NCBI RefSeq assembly: GCF_024807845.1
Contig: NZ_JANUEQ010000008.1
Coordinates: 186,001 to 250,000, forward strand
Direction of reading: 5' to 3'
Origin: Klebsiella sp. BIGb0407
GTDB lineage: Bacteria; Pseudomonadota; Gammaproteobacteria; Enterobacterales; Enterobacteriaceae
DNA length: 64,000 nucleotides
The notes under the pieces are model-generated. The model searched no databases and was not told where the DNA came from. It saw only the letters and a program-made list of their open reading frames with translations. The position numbers and the translations under genes were made by a program. Below, piece by piece: positions 18,684-29,099 of the stretch. Position 1 is the first letter of the stretch, and the number at the start of each line of letters is the position of its first letter.

Positions 18684-18752
18684 CAGTTATTCCTTCAATA
18701 AAGAGGTTGTCAATAAATTTAGCCTGAGAGAATATCTCCTGAGCTATTGAGT

Positions 18753-19382
18753 CTAGATACCGAATGCGAACGTTAGTATCGCCAGACCATCCAGCTCTGC
18801 ATCACCCGCGCTGTTTTTCATCACGTTGTTAATAACGGGGTTAACGGTGAAATCAGCCGAAAAAATTTGGCCTGATGCTAACCGATCTTTATTCATTGCC
18901 CAGGAGATTACATTGGTTTTACTCACAGCAGCAGCATCCGCATAGGTACTGCCGTAGCGAATACCGACTTTCTCTGGACTGGCGTCATTACTGGCTTTTA
19001 CTGTGGCATTGTCGATTCTTACCGTATAGTAACCAATTTTGGTATCCGTATTGTAGAGACCTAATCCATAAGCATTTTGCCCTGTTACCCATTCTGTACC
19101 AGCGCGCACATCGGTTGCGGTAAGTGTCAAATAGGTGGTTGCATCACAGACTATTTCAATATTCTGTGTCTGCGGACTTAAGATTAAGTTACCGCTTGGC
19201 GGAAAGATTCCGGGTGAAATATCAAAGACGAAGGTATAGGTATTTTCAGTCAGGCCATTAAGGGTGCAGCTTGGGGGCGTAATTGATCCGTTGATCCTGA
19301 GGCTGGCAACAGGCGGTGCTGATAGCACGGTTCCTGACAAAGCCATTAATACTAGGCCTAAGAGATATCGGTTAAACATCAT
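18753..19382 (-). CDS. Fimbrial subunit, DUF1120-like (copy 3)
   Basis: The 209-residue paralogue is most like copies 1 and 4, with the same signal peptide end (G-T-V-L-S-A) and the P-P-S-C-T-L-N-G segment. Conserved features are Y-T-V-R near residue 120 and the end G-D-A-E-L-D-G-L-A-I-L-T-F-A-F-G-I. The middle third (residues 125-160) is the most variable part among the copies, as expected for surface-exposed pilin regions. It lies 38 bp downstream of copy 2. Confidence 0.75.
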   Translation of the reverse strand: MMFNRYLLGLVLMALSGTVLSAPPVASLRINGSITPPSCTLNGLTENTYTFVFDISPGIFPPSGNLILSPQTQNIEIVCDATTYLTLTATDVRAGTEWVTGQNAYGLGLYNTDTKIGYYTVRIDNATVKASNDASPEKVGIRYGSTYADAAAVSKTNVISWAMNKDRLASGQIFSADFTVNPVINNVMKNSAGDAELDGLAILTFAFGI

Positions 19383-19420
19383 TTACTCCTTAAACAAACG
19401 AATAATTAATAGAGATGCTT

Positions 19421-20149
19421 TTAAATGCCAAATTTAAAGATGACAACGGCTTCGCTAATGAAATCTAATCCGTCAGAAATATCAATTTCTTTGTCTGCTA
19501 ATTCTTGTTGCGAGATCATGAATATTGGGAAAGAAGATACGCCTGAGGTAGTGAGAAATGTCAGGGAAAATAACTTCCCAAGGCTAAGGTCTAACTCATT
19601 GAGTGCCACCTTGAACTGCTGAGTATTTGTCCAGCCATTGGTTGTTCCTGCAACTAACAAATTATTTCCCCCACCTGCATTAGCATTTATATCATTGGCC
19701 CGACTGATAAATGCACTGCGGTCATCAACTTTAACGTTCCCCCAGTGATAGATAATTCCGCCTACTGATTTGGTCGTATCCCGGGCATCTACTAACCGGA
19801 AAATAAGCGGCTGTCTATTTGCAGCAACAATCGGAGGAAAATTTAACGTGGAAGCCGCATAGGTATCTATTGCATTAAACGTCAAGTACGTTAAGGCATC
19901 ACATTCAACGGTTACCTGATTGCGTCTAATATTAGGAGGGTAGATGTATGGTTCTGATAAAGGTATTAATGAGGGTGAAATAGCGCCTAAATCAAAAATA
20001 ATATCAGACTCGGCTGCGCCATTTACAGTACAGGTAGGGGGCATAATATTGCCATTTACCTGAATATTAGCTACTGGCGTTGCAGCCCGGGCTGCAACTA
20101 ACAGGTTAGCTAACAGTAAGAGTACACTCCAGTACCGTTTTTCCATCAA
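19421..20149 (-). CDS. Fimbrial subunit, divergent DUF1120-like (copy 2)
   Basis: The 242-residue protein shares the layout but is longer and clearly more diverged: signal peptide ending A-R-A-A-T, mature start P-V-A-N-I-Q-V-N-G-N-I-M-P-P-T-C-T-V-N-G, cysteine V-E-C-D-A, and end V-I-F-K-F-G-I. It contains an insertion of about 30 residues around the H-W-G-N-V-K-V segment. It may be a minor or specialised subunit. Its upstream gap (102 bp) allows a separate ribosome-binding site. Confidence 0.7.
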   Translation of the reverse strand: MMEKRYWSVLLLLANLLVAARAATPVANIQVNGNIMPPTCTVNGAAESDIIFDLGAISPSLIPLSEPYIYPPNIRRNQVTVECDALTYLTFNAIDTYAASTLNFPPIVAANRQPLIFRLVDARDTTKSVGGIIYHWGNVKVDDRSAFISRANDINANAGGGNNLLVAGTTNGWTNTQQFKVALNELDLSLGKLFSLTFLTTSGVSSFPIFMISQQELADKEIDISDGLDFISEAVVIFKFGI

Positions 20150-20251
20150 AGAAATCCTTTTCTTTATTTCTTGCCAGCAGAAACCCTATAGCCAGTGAGC
20201 TCAAGGATATGTCACCGGGAATCTGGTAAGGCATATCCTGAGCCAGTTAAT

Positions 20252-20878
20252 TTAAATACCAAAAGCAAAGGTCAGTATTGCAAAACCATCCAGCTCAGCA
20301 TCACCCGTACTGTTTTTCATTACGCTGTTAATGGTGGGAGTGACGGCGAAATCAGCGGCAAAAATTTGACCCGCTGCCAGCTGAGAGGCACTTGTTGCCC
20401 AGCCTGAGAGCTGGGTTTTATTCACTAAACCCGTCACCGCATAGGAACTACCAGAGAGAACACCGACATTGGTTGCCGTGGCCTCTGCATTGGCTTTCAC
20501 CGTCGCATTTTCCATTCTCACGGTATAGAAGCCTACGTTAGTATCGGTATCGTAGGTACCTAATCCGAAGTTATTAACTCCCGTGGTCAGTTCGCTTCCC
20601 GCCCGTTCATCTGCTGAAGTAAATGTCAGGTAGGTGGCAGCATCACAGATAACTTCAATATTCTGTGATTGCGGCGTCAGAGTTAAGTTACCGCTTGGTG
20701 GAAAAATACCGGGAGAAATATCAAAATCGTAAGTATAGGTCTCTTCTTCCTGCCCGTTGAGGGTACAGGTTGGTGGAGTTATTGATCCTATTACCCTGAG
20801 ATTGGCAACGGGAGGGGCGGATAATACGGTTCCTGACAAAGCCATTAATGACAGGACTAAGAGGGATTTTTTAAACAT
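20252..20878 (-). CDS. Fimbrial subunit, DUF1120-like (copy 1, first gene of operon)
   Basis: The 208-residue protein is the promoter-proximal subunit and so the likeliest major pilin. It has a signal peptide (G-T-V-L-S-A), the P-P-T-C-T-L-N-G segment, a second cysteine in V-I-C-D-A, and the end L-T-F-A-F-G-I. A strong AAGGAG lies upstream of ATG 20878. The operon reads copy 1, copy 2, copy 3, copy 4, minor subunit, usher, chaperone, all on the minus strand with gaps of 38-144 bp. Confidence 0.75.
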   Translation of the reverse strand: MFKKSLLVLSLMALSGTVLSAPPVANLRVIGSITPPTCTLNGQEEETYTYDFDISPGIFPPSGNLTLTPQSQNIEVICDAATYLTFTSADERAGSELTTGVNNFGLGTYDTDTNVGFYTVRMENATVKANAEATATNVGVLSGSSYAVTGLVNKTQLSGWATSASQLAAGQIFAADFAVTPTINSVMKNSTGDAELDGFAILTFAFGI

Positions 20879-21639
20879 ACAGAGCTCCTTATAAACATAA
20901 ACATCTCCTTAAACAACATGTATTTTTTTAGAGCATAACGATCATTATGTCATTCAATTAAAAATGACTTAATGAACCTGCCATCAAAAAATAGAGTGAT
21001 ATAACACTGTTAGATTTTAGCGATTAGGTATCCTTCTGTTCAGTTTTTGAAAATCACATTGTATGGTTTTATATAAATAACGAGAGGAAATGCCACTGGT
21101 GATATTAATTTTTCCTGTTTAATGGAAATATTAACTATGCTTTAAAGTGATACTTGATGTTCCTGATGAAAATAAAACTTTGTTTTGGTCGTAGTCAGCA
21201 AGCCAATAGTGAATCATTTGTCTAAGGAAATTTTTTCGGAAACAAAATAGATTGCTTGGGTTGTTATTTTATTATATGGCGGATTAAGTTTGACTCATCA
21301 TATGACAATTTTTTCATCCGCGACAGTGAGGGTTTAAATAACCTTTATTTTTTGGTGTCGGAAATGGTAGTAATATTTTATTAAGTAAATCAATATAATG
21401 AAAATTACAAAAAACAGGACGGTTATTTAAAACAAGAAAATTACGGAGGATAAATCTTTAAATGGAAGTAAAAAAACAATAACCATCTGAATTTTTTGCT
21501 GTGAATAGTTAAATATATTTAATGGATGAGGGCTATCCTGATATCAAGATTTATAAAGCCTGAGTCTATGATTGATAAAACTCAGACTTGAAGTTTCTAT
21601 CAGGTGAGTACTGATGATAGTACTCACCGACAGGCTGGA
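20879..21639. promoter_or_regulatory. AT-rich region upstream of the fimbrial operon
   Basis: This 761-bp stretch has no credible gene and is visibly much more AT-rich than the flanking backbone. It must hold the fimbrial promoter and is a plausible H-NS target. No invertible-element repeats were found by eye. A perfect 10-bp hairpin (GGTGAGTACT / AGTACTCACC, 21603-21628) lies next to the end of ldtC and may mark its 3' end, though it lacks a clear U-tract. Confidence 0.5.
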
Positions 21640-22611
21640 TCAGATATTTTCCACTACGGGAGTATGAGTTTTAACATCAACGGGCATACCTGAACGATGC
21701 TCTATAACTTGTTCCATTACTCCATTATCAGTTTGCTGAGCATCACGAAATTGCGTCGTTCTGGCATTTAACTGAATAGGTAGCAGCTTTGGATCATCGT
21801 TAATTGATTCTGACAGCGGCTGGTGAACCTCAACCAGGCGATGACCGTTTGGTTCAACCGAAGTTTTAATGGGTTCGTTAATAATCCGTACTGGCGTACC
21901 GACAGGGACGTTGTCAAATAGCTCTTTAATATCGCCATCACGCAGACGAATACAACCCGAGCTAACACGCATACCAATCCCGAAATCGGCATTGGTGCCA
22001 TGAATCAGATAAACGCCACCATAGGCTGCCAGACGAATAGCATGATGCCCCATGGGGTTATCATTACCCGCAGGAACCACGGCAGGAAGTTTTATTCCCT
22101 GGGCAAGATAACGTGCGCGGATATTCGCGGTCGGAGTCCAGGTTGGATTAGCGCGTTTATCAGAAATTTTCGTGACCATTGTTGGCGTCAGAGTATCTCC
22201 ACCTAGCTGGCCAATACCGATAGGATAAACGGTGACTTTATTTTGCCCGGCAGGGAAGTAATATAATCGCAGTTCTGCCAGATTAAGCACGATACCTTCA
22301 CGCGGGACATCAGGCAGCAACATTTCGGTTGGAATAGTCAGAACGTTTCCTGCACGCGGGACATAAGGGTCAACGCCTGGATTAGCTTGTAATAACGCAA
22401 GAAAACCAACGTTATACTTTTTAGCAATCGCTTCCAGTGAACCACCATCATCTTCAACCACATGATACTGGTTTTTTCCAATCAACTTACTGTTTGCTGC
22501 AGGAAGAGGATAGTCCTGAGCAAAGGCCGGCGCAATTATGCTGGTGGTACCGATAAATACAGCAAGCGCGGCAAGCTTCCTGGTGTAAGGGAGAAATCGT
22601 GATAAAGACAT
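21640..22611 (-). CDS. ldtC: L,D-transpeptidase
   Basis: LdtC (YcfS) attaches Braun lipoprotein to the meso-diaminopimelate of peptidoglycan in the periplasm. It has a signal peptide ending A-P-A-F-A, a LysM domain at about residues 48-95 and a YkuD catalytic domain at about 105-235. The catalytic motif has H204 and C220 (H-G-T-N and S-S-G-C-I-R-L-R). The length of 323 residues is close to E. coli (320). It lies between the fimbrial operon and mfd; in E. coli it directly follows bhsA, which dates the fimbrial cluster as an insertion. Confidence 0.94.
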   Translation of the reverse strand: MSLSRFLPYTRKLAALAVFIGTTSIIAPAFAQDYPLPAANSKLIGKNQYHVVEDDGGSLEAIAKKYNVGFLALLQANPGVDPYVPRAGNVLTIPTEMLLPDVPREGIVLNLAELRLYYFPAGQNKVTVYPIGIGQLGGDTLTPTMVTKISDKRANPTWTPTANIRARYLAQGIKLPAVVPAGNDNPMGHHAIRLAAYGGVYLIHGTNADFGIGMRVSSGCIRLRDGDIKELFDNVPVGTPVRIINEPIKTSVEPNGHRLVEVHQPLSESINDDPKLLPIQLNARTTQFRDAQQTDNGVMEQVIEHRSGMPVDVKTHTPVVENI

Positions 22612-22799
22612 AGTGGCTACCCTGATTTACCTGTCATCGTTCAAATTGTCTGGAAGTAACTCGAATGATTCTGGGTATTATAGTAAACGCTAAAACGTTG
22701 ATTATCAGCGATGCTGGAGTTTTAAAAACCAGGTAAAATGAAAAGAATATGTAAAGATTGACGTTTTGCCCCGTAATCGAGTGGTTACGGGGCGGTAAA

Positions 22800-25700
22800 C
22801 TAGGCTATGGCGTGTTCTTCCAGGTCGCGCATAAAGTTACGCACCCAGTCTATACGGGTTTTACGGTCGGCTAAATCCTGAGTAAATTTCAGGCGAGTCG
22901 GGCCATCGAGACGATAATGTTGTGGCTGTTTTTGTAACAAACCGATCAACCATACCGGATCAACATGGTTCTTCTCGGCAAATTCAATCATGCCGCCTTT
23001 TTCGTGTGCTTCAATTTTACGAATGCCCAGTTTTTGGGCTAACTGCCGCAAGGCGGCAATATCCAGCAGGTGACGTGCCGCGTCAGGTAGCAAACCAAAA
23101 CGGTCAATTAGCTCGACTTTTAGCTCATCCAACTCATGCGTCTGTCGGGCGCTGGCAATGCGTTTATAGAATGAAAGACGGGTATTCACATCCGGAATAA
23201 AATCATCAGGTAATAGCGCAGGCATCCGTAACTCAACATCAGTCTGACTATTGGTCAAATCTTCCAGTGAAGGTTCCCGGCCTTCTTTCAGAGCATCGAC
23301 GGCGTTTTCCAGCAGTTCCATATATAAAGAGAAACCAATGGTTTCCATTTGTCCGCTTTGGTCGTCACCTAAGAGCTCACCCGCCCCACGAATTTCCAGG
23401 TCATGGGTGGCAAGGGCAAAACCTGCGCCTAAATCCTCCAGCGAGGCAATAGCTTCAAGTCGTTTTTGGGCATCGGTCGTCATGGCTTTTGGATGAGGAG
23501 TCAAGAGCCAGGCATAGGCCTGATGGTGTGAACGGCCAACCCGGCCCCGAAGCTGGTGGAGCTGTGCCAGGCCGAAATGATCGGCGCGGTCAATAATAAT
23601 GGTATTGGCGGTCGGAATATCGATCCCGGTTTCGATAATCGTGGTACAGACCAGAACATTAAAGCGTTGATGATGGAAATCATTCATCACCCGCTCCAGC
23701 TCACGTTCACGCATTTGACCATGGCCAATGGCAACACGGGCTTCCGGCACCAGCTCAGCTAACTTGGTGGCCATCTTCTGAATGTTTTCAACATCATTAA
23801 ACAGATAGTAAACCTGCCCTCCACGCAGTACTTCACGTAAAATAGCTTCACGGACCATCAAGCTATCATGTTCACGGACAAAGGTTTTGACTGCCAGACG
23901 ACGAGCGGGTGGGGTAGCGATAATAGATAAATCACGCATTCCACTCATGGCCATATTGAGAGTGCGCGGAATAGGGGTTGCGGTCAGGGTCAGAATATCG
24001 ACATCAGCCCGCATCGCTTTAATCCGTTCTTTGTGACGAACACCAAAGCGGTGCTCTTCATCGACAATCAACAGGCCGAGATCGTGCCAGTGCACATCGC
24101 TTTGCAGTAGCTTATGGGTGCCGATAAGAATATCGATTTTACCTTCACGGGCTTGTTCAAGAATTTGTGTTTGTTCTTTCGCACTACGGAAACGTGAAAG
24201 CATCTCAATACGTACCGGCCAGTTAGCAAAACGGTCTCGGAAGTTATCGAAGTGCTGTTGCGCCAGCAATGTTGTCGGCACCAGGACGGCAACTTGTTTA
24301 AAGTTTTCAACGGCTAAAAACGCCGCGCGCATTGCCACTTCTGTTTTACCGAAACCAACATCACCACAGACCAGACGATCCATCGCCAGAGGGCGACACA
24401 TATCACTGAGTACGGCATTAATCGCTTGTGCCTGATCGGGTGTGGTTTCAAATGGGAAACCATCGCAAAATAGCTGATACTGTTCTTTATCATGCTTAAA
24501 CGCAAAGCCGGTTTTAGCCGCACGCATGGCGTAGATATCGAGTAACTCAGCGGCAACGTCGCGTACTTTTTCGGCCGCTTTTTGTCGGGCGCGAGTCCAG
24601 GCATCACTCCCGAGTTTATGCAGAGGTGCATTATCATCGGCTCCACCGGCATAACGGCTGATAAGGTGTAGAGAAGATACCGGGACATAAAGCTTAGCGT
24701 CACCCGCATAGGCCAGCATCAGATACTCGGCAGTGATACCCCCCGCCTCAAGCGTTGTCAGGCCGATATAACGACCGACTCCGTGCTCAAGGTGTACAAC
24801 TGGCTGGCCTGGATGCAGTTCTGCCAGGTTACGGATTAAGGTATCCGGATTAATAGTTCGGCGACTATCCTGGCGGCGGCGACTGACGCGCTCACCTAAC
24901 AAGTCGCTTTCACATATCAGAACTCGCTGACGCAGGGTGTCAATAAAACCATGCTCGCTGGCACCAATGATCAAATAACAGCCTGGCGCTTCGGCTTCAT
25001 TGAGACGATAAATGCGTTTAGGGGCGACTTTAATACGGCCTAATAATTCCCCTAGTGCTTCGCGCCGACCTTCACTTTCTACCGAGAAAATGACCGGCCC
25101 GATAGCACTTTCCAGAAACTTACGCAGATTATCCAGCGGTGCTTTATTCTGGGCCTGTACCGCCAGCTCAGGCAGTGGCTGGTAACCCAGGTTGACGTTG
25201 GATGCTTTTGCTGGCAGCTCAGTCGTTTTAAGCTGCACGCGCGGCCAGGCTTTTAATTCACCGAGCAGGGCATCCGGGCGTAACCAGAGTATTTGTGGTT
25301 CCAGCAAGGGACGCATCGGGTCGACGCGACGATTTTCAAAACGCGCCTCGGCATCTTGCCAGAAACGTTCAGCGCTGCTTTCTAAATCACCGGTATTGAC
25401 CAGTAAGGTATTGGCTGGCAGATAACTGAATAGCGTGACTAATGGCTCGCTGAAAAACAGCGGCTGCCAGTATTCGATTCCCGCGGGCAGGGTGCCTTTG
25501 CTTACCTGCTGATAGATATGTTCAGGTTCACGCTTAACATCAAACTTATCGCGCCACTGGCTGCGGAACAGTTCAATGGCATTTTTATCTGTCGGAAACT
25601 CGTGTGCAGGTAGCAGATTAATGGCATCGACTTCATCTAATGTCCGCTGTGAGTCGACATCAAAGACACGCAAACTATCAATTTCATCATCGAAAAAGTC

Positions 25701-26246
25701 GATACGATAAGGTTGTTCACTCCCCATAGGATAGAGATCTAACAGTGCCCCTCGTGTGGCAAATTCACCGTGTTCCATCACCTGGTCAACACTGCGGTAT
25801 CCGGCTTGTTCGAGCTGCGAACGCAAGTTATCCCGCGACAGAGGCTGACCCTTTTTCATCACCAGAGCATGACCATGCAGATAGCTATGCGGGCAAACCC
25901 GTTGCATCAGGGTATTCACCGGTAAAATGAGTACTCCGCGTTGCATATTTGGCAGCCGATAGAGTGTTGCCAGTCTGGAGGAGATGATTTCCTGGTGCGG
26001 CGAAAAACTGTCGTAAGGTAAGGTTTCCCAGTCCGCGAGATTCAGTACCAGCGAGTCAGTAAATTGTGAGATTTCGTCATGCAATCGCAATGCATTTTGC
26101 ATATCCGGGGTTATCAGTACCACCGGACCATGATGACGTTCAGTGATTTCTGCTACTTCAGTCGCACAGGCAGAACCAACCAGCTCACCGAGTACGCGTT
26201 GCTCGGCAGCTTTAACGGGTAAGGAATAACGATAATTTTCAGGCAT
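22800..26246 (-). CDS. mfd: Transcription-repair coupling factor
   Basis: Mfd removes RNA polymerase stalled at DNA lesions and recruits UvrA. The 1148-residue protein has the E. coli length. It carries a UvrB-like N-terminal module, the RNA-polymerase interaction domain near residues 480-545 (P-V-V-H-L-E-H-G-V-G-R-Y), and a RecG-like motor with Walker A G-D-V-G-F-G-K-T-E and D-E-E-H box. ATG 26246 gives M-P-E-N-Y-R-Y like E. coli; a start at 26342 would add an unrelated tail. A 9-bp hairpin at 22768-22793 follows the stop but lacks a U-tract. Confidence 0.97.
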   Translation of the reverse strand: MPENYRYSLPVKAAEQRVLGELVGSACATEVAEITERHHGPVVLITPDMQNALRLHDEISQFTDSLVLNLADWETLPYDSFSPHQEIISSRLATLYRLPNMQRGVLILPVNTLMQRVCPHSYLHGHALVMKKGQPLSRDNLRSQLEQAGYRSVDQVMEHGEFATRGALLDLYPMGSEQPYRIDFFDDEIDSLRVFDVDSQRTLDEVDAINLLPAHEFPTDKNAIELFRSQWRDKFDVKREPEHIYQQVSKGTLPAGIEYWQPLFFSEPLVTLFSYLPANTLLVNTGDLESSAERFWQDAEARFENRRVDPMRPLLEPQILWLRPDALLGELKAWPRVQLKTTELPAKASNVNLGYQPLPELAVQAQNKAPLDNLRKFLESAIGPVIFSVESEGRREALGELLGRIKVAPKRIYRLNEAEAPGCYLIIGASEHGFIDTLRQRVLICESDLLGERVSRRRQDSRRTINPDTLIRNLAELHPGQPVVHLEHGVGRYIGLTTLEAGGITAEYLMLAYAGDAKLYVPVSSLHLISRYAGGADDNAPLHKLGSDAWTRARQKAAEKVRDVAAELLDIYAMRAAKTGFAFKHDKEQYQLFCDGFPFETTPDQAQAINAVLSDMCRPLAMDRLVCGDVGFGKTEVAMRAAFLAVENFKQVAVLVPTTLLAQQHFDNFRDRFANWPVRIEMLSRFRSAKEQTQILEQAREGKIDILIGTHKLLQSDVHWHDLGLLIVDEEHRFGVRHKERIKAMRADVDILTLTATPIPRTLNMAMSGMRDLSIIATPPARRLAVKTFVREHDSLMVREAILREVLRGGQVYYLFNDVENIQKMATKLAELVPEARVAIGHGQMRERELERVMNDFHHQRFNVLVCTTIIETGIDIPTANTIIIDRADHFGLAQLHQLRGRVGRSHHQAYAWLLTPHPKAMTTDAQKRLEAIASLEDLGAGFALATHDLEIRGAGELLGDDQSGQMETIGFSLYMELLENAVDALKEGREPSLEDLTNSQTDVELRMPALLPDDFIPDVNTRLSFYKRIASARQTHELDELKVELIDRFGLLPDAARHLLDIAALRQLAQKLGIRKIEAHEKGGMIEFAEKNHVDPVWLIGLLQKQPQHYRLDGPTRLKFTQDLADRKTRIDWVRNFMRDLEEHAIA

Positions 26247-26556
26247 AAAAAGCGTCACAATCTCGTAAGTTGGGTGCCACGCTGAGGGCTGAGAGCCGAG
26301 CGAGGGGTGGTGAGCCAAAGTCGTATTATTATCTCGCATCAATGGGTATTAGCAACCCGCAATGCAGGATCCTTGTTTGTTCTCATTTATCCCCCCTGAT
26401 TCGGGTCGCAAGTTTATCCTGCCTTTTCTTTTTACATTCACAGTGCATGAATATTTACATCCATTGCGTATGTATATATTCTTTATTCATACGCAATGTA
26501 TCTAAAAAGAATGGCGCATTGCCAGCATCGGAATATCACTGGGTGAGGGAATAGAA
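26247..26556. promoter_or_regulatory. mfd-MFS divergent region with 11-bp inverted repeat
   Basis: The interval holds the promoters of mfd and the MFS gene. CATTGCGTATG (26462-26472) and CATACGCAATG (26488-26498) form a perfect inverted repeat with 15 AT-rich bases between. The repeat ends 58 bp before the MFS start, so it could be an operator for that gene or an RNA hairpin. Confidence 0.5.
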
Positions 26557-27744
26557 ATGATCAACGCTTATCGGGCTCTATTTGCAGCCCCGGGCAGTCT
26601 CAGTTTCACTTTTGCAGGCCTGTTAGCACGGTTGCCATTGCCGATGACGGGTATCGGATTGATTACGCTTATCTCACAATTGCAGCAAAGTTATGCCCTT
26701 GCAGGAGCGGTGAGTGCTAGTTTTGTCCTGACTTATGCGCTGGTTTCACCTCAGCTTTCTCGCTGGGTAGATACTCATGGTCAGCGCCGAGTGTTGCCTT
26801 GGGCTTCACTGATAAGTGTGACAGGTATGATACTGATTCTGATCACCAGTAAACTGCAGTACTATTATGGACTACTGTTTATCGGTGCGATCCTGACCGG
26901 TTTTATGCCCAGTATGTCTGCTATGATCCGCGCCCGCTGGGTTGCGCTGTATCGCGACCAGCCTCAGTTACAAACGGCTTATTCCCTCGAAACGGTCTTT
27001 GATGAAGTCACTTTTATTATCGGTCCGCCATTAGCGGTGGGGCTGGCAGTATTATTATTTCCACAAGCCGGGATCCTGACTGCTGCAGTATTATTATTAC
27101 TGGGAGCACTGGCTATGGTCTTACTGAAGGAGACCGAACCTCAGTTAATACCCGCCTCTCACACGGGGCAGGCGGGTAAATCAGTGATACGTCTGGCAGC
27201 AGTGCAGCGTTTAACCTTATTAATGATAGCGCTGGGCACTATTGTGGGTACCGTTGATATTGTCAGTGTCGCCTTCGCCCGAGCGATAGAACAACCCGTC
27301 GCTGCCAGCCTGGTGTTGTCTGCCTACGCCTGTGGTTCTTGTCTGGCTGGGTTACTTTTTGGCTCAAAGCAGTTCAGCCTTTCTTTACCACAGCAACTAT
27401 TACTGGGTGGGAGCACAATCGCCTTAACCACCTTGCCATTGCTCTGGGTCGGTTCTCTTTACTCGCTGATGTTTTGGATTTTCTGGGCGGGAGTCACTTT
27501 TGCCCCGACGATGATTATTGCCATGTCGCTGGTGGAGCGTGCTGTTCCGGAATACAGCATCACGGAAGGCATGACCTGGCTGTTAGCCGGACTCAATATC
27601 GGCGTGGCTCTTGGTGCTGCATTATCGGGGTATTTTATTGACAAAAATGGATTGCAAAGTGGCTTTATCCTCGCCTGTGTGGGGGGCGGCTCTGTGCTGG
27701 TGCTCGCTCTTTGGGACTTTCTTAAACCAGAAAGCAGAGGGTAA
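26557..27744 (+). CDS. MFS transporter of unknown substrate
   Basis: The 395-residue protein is nearly all hydrophobic and reads as about 12 membrane helices with a central loop near residue 195-210, the layout of a major facilitator exporter. The loop between helices 2 and 3 carries D-T-H-G-Q-R-R, a degenerate form of the MFS motif A. The substrate cannot be inferred. It takes the place between mfd and lolC that ycfT occupies in E. coli, and it has an 11-bp inverted repeat in its upstream region suggesting a dedicated regulator encoded elsewhere. Confidence 0.85.
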   Translation: MINAYRALFAAPGSLSFTFAGLLARLPLPMTGIGLITLISQLQQSYALAGAVSASFVLTYALVSPQLSRWVDTHGQRRVLPWASLISVTGMILILITSKLQYYYGLLFIGAILTGFMPSMSAMIRARWVALYRDQPQLQTAYSLETVFDEVTFIIGPPLAVGLAVLLFPQAGILTAAVLLLLGALAMVLLKETEPQLIPASHTGQAGKSVIRLAAVQRLTLLMIALGTIVGTVDIVSVAFARAIEQPVAASLVLSAYACGSCLAGLLFGSKQFSLSLPQQLLLGGSTIALTTLPLLWVGSLYSLMFWIFWAGVTFAPTMIIAMSLVERAVPEYSITEGMTWLLAGLNIGVALGAALSGYFIDKNGLQSGFILACVGGGSVLVLALWDFLKPESRG

Positions 27745-27899
27745 TCGTTCACCCGGGGAGATCAGAGAAAAGGGCTATACGGCGATCCCCCCCTAAACAC
27801 ATCACTCTGATGATTAATTTAAGCGATTGAATTCATTTGACCGGACGGCTGTCGTATACTTGGCTTCTTTGCGTGAGCTACAGCAACCAGACGGATTTT

Positions 27900-29099
27900 A
27901 TGTATCAACCTGTCGCGTTATTTATCGGCCTGCGTTATATGCGCGGGCGAGCAGCGGACCGCTTCGGTCGCTTTGTCTCCTGGCTTTCCACCATAGGTAT
28001 CACACTCGGCGTTATGGCGCTGGTGACGGTACTCTCGGTGATGAATGGCTTTGAGCGAGAACTGCAAAACAACATCTTAGGGCTGATGCCCCAGGCTATG
28101 ATCACCTCACCCACAGGGTCGATTAATCCCCAGCAACTACCCGCTGACGGCCTTAAATTACAGGGCGTGACGCGGGTTGAACCGCTCACGACCGGTGATG
28201 TGGTACTGCAAAGTGCTCATGGCATTGGTGTCGGCGTCATGCTAGGTGTAAAGCCCGACCAGTATGAGCCTCTGACGCCCTTTCTGACGGGCGTACAGCA
28301 ATCCCAACTGGTTGCTGGCGAGTACAACGTGATACTGGGAGAGCAGTTAGCCAATACCTTAGAGGTGAAGCGGGGCGATACGCTGCGGATAATCGTGCCG
28401 TCTGCCAGTCAGTTTACCCCGATGGGCAGACAACCCAGTCAGCGACTGTTTAATGTGATTGGTACCTTTGCCGCGAACAGTGAAGTCGATGGTACCCAGT
28501 TGCTGGTCAATCAGCAGGATGCCTCGCGTCTGATGCGTTATCCGGCAGGCAATATTACCGGCTGGCGACTCTGGCTGGATAGCCCGCTTAAAGTCGATGT
28601 GCTTAGTCAACAGGCCTTGCCAACTGGGACTGAGTGGAAAGACTGGCGGGAGCGTAAAGGCGAGCTATTCCAGGCTGTGAGAATGGAAAAAAACATGATG
28701 GGACTGTTACTGAGCCTCATCATTGCCGTTGCCGCTTTTAATATTATTACCTCGCTGGGATTACTGGTGATGGAAAAACAAGGTGAAGTGGCGATTCTGC
28801 AAACCCAGGGACTGACACGTCGACAGATTATGGCGGTGTTTATGGTTCAGGGGGCAAGCGCCGGGGTACTGGGGGCGCTATTTGGTGCGCTACTCGGTGT
28901 CTTACTGGCCAGCCAGCTTAATAATTTAATGCCGGTAATTGGTATCCTAATCGATGGCGCCACTTTGCCAGTGGCTATCGAACCTTTACAAGTGGTCACT
29001 ATTGCGCTGGTCGCGATGGTGATTGCACTACTCTCTACGCTGTACCCTTCCTGGCGAGCCGCCGCCACTCAACCCGCTGAGGCTTTACGTTATGAGTAA
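27900..29099 (+). CDS. lolC: Lipoprotein-releasing ABC transporter permease LolC
   Basis: LolC forms the LolCDE complex that extracts lipoproteins from the inner membrane and passes them to LolA. The 399-residue protein has one N-terminal membrane helix, a large periplasmic domain and three C-terminal helices. The first 65 residues ([14 protein letters not shown] onward) are nearly identical to E. coli LolC, which fixes ATG 27900; an earlier ATG at 27837 is rejected. It overlaps lolD by eight bases. Confidence 0.97.
   Translation: MYQPVALFIGLRYMRGRAADRFGRFVSWLSTIGITLGVMALVTVLSVMNGFERELQNNILGLMPQAMITSPTGSINPQQLPADGLKLQGVTRVEPLTTGDVVLQSAHGIGVGVMLGVKPDQYEPLTPFLTGVQQSQLVAGEYNVILGEQLANTLEVKRGDTLRIIVPSASQFTPMGRQPSQRLFNVIGTFAANSEVDGTQLLVNQQDASRLMRYPAGNITGWRLWLDSPLKVDVLSQQALPTGTEWKDWRERKGELFQAVRMEKNMMGLLLSLIIAVAAFNIITSLGLLVMEKQGEVAILQTQGLTRRQIMAVFMVQGASAGVLGALFGALLGVLLASQLNNLMPVIGILIDGATLPVAIEPLQVVTIALVAMVIALLSTLYPSWRAAATQPAEALRYE

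Noticed and set aside
22768-22793. Intrinsic terminator for mfd
   Set aside because: The 9-bp stem is perfect but no U-tract follows on the mfd strand, so it is only noted with mfd.
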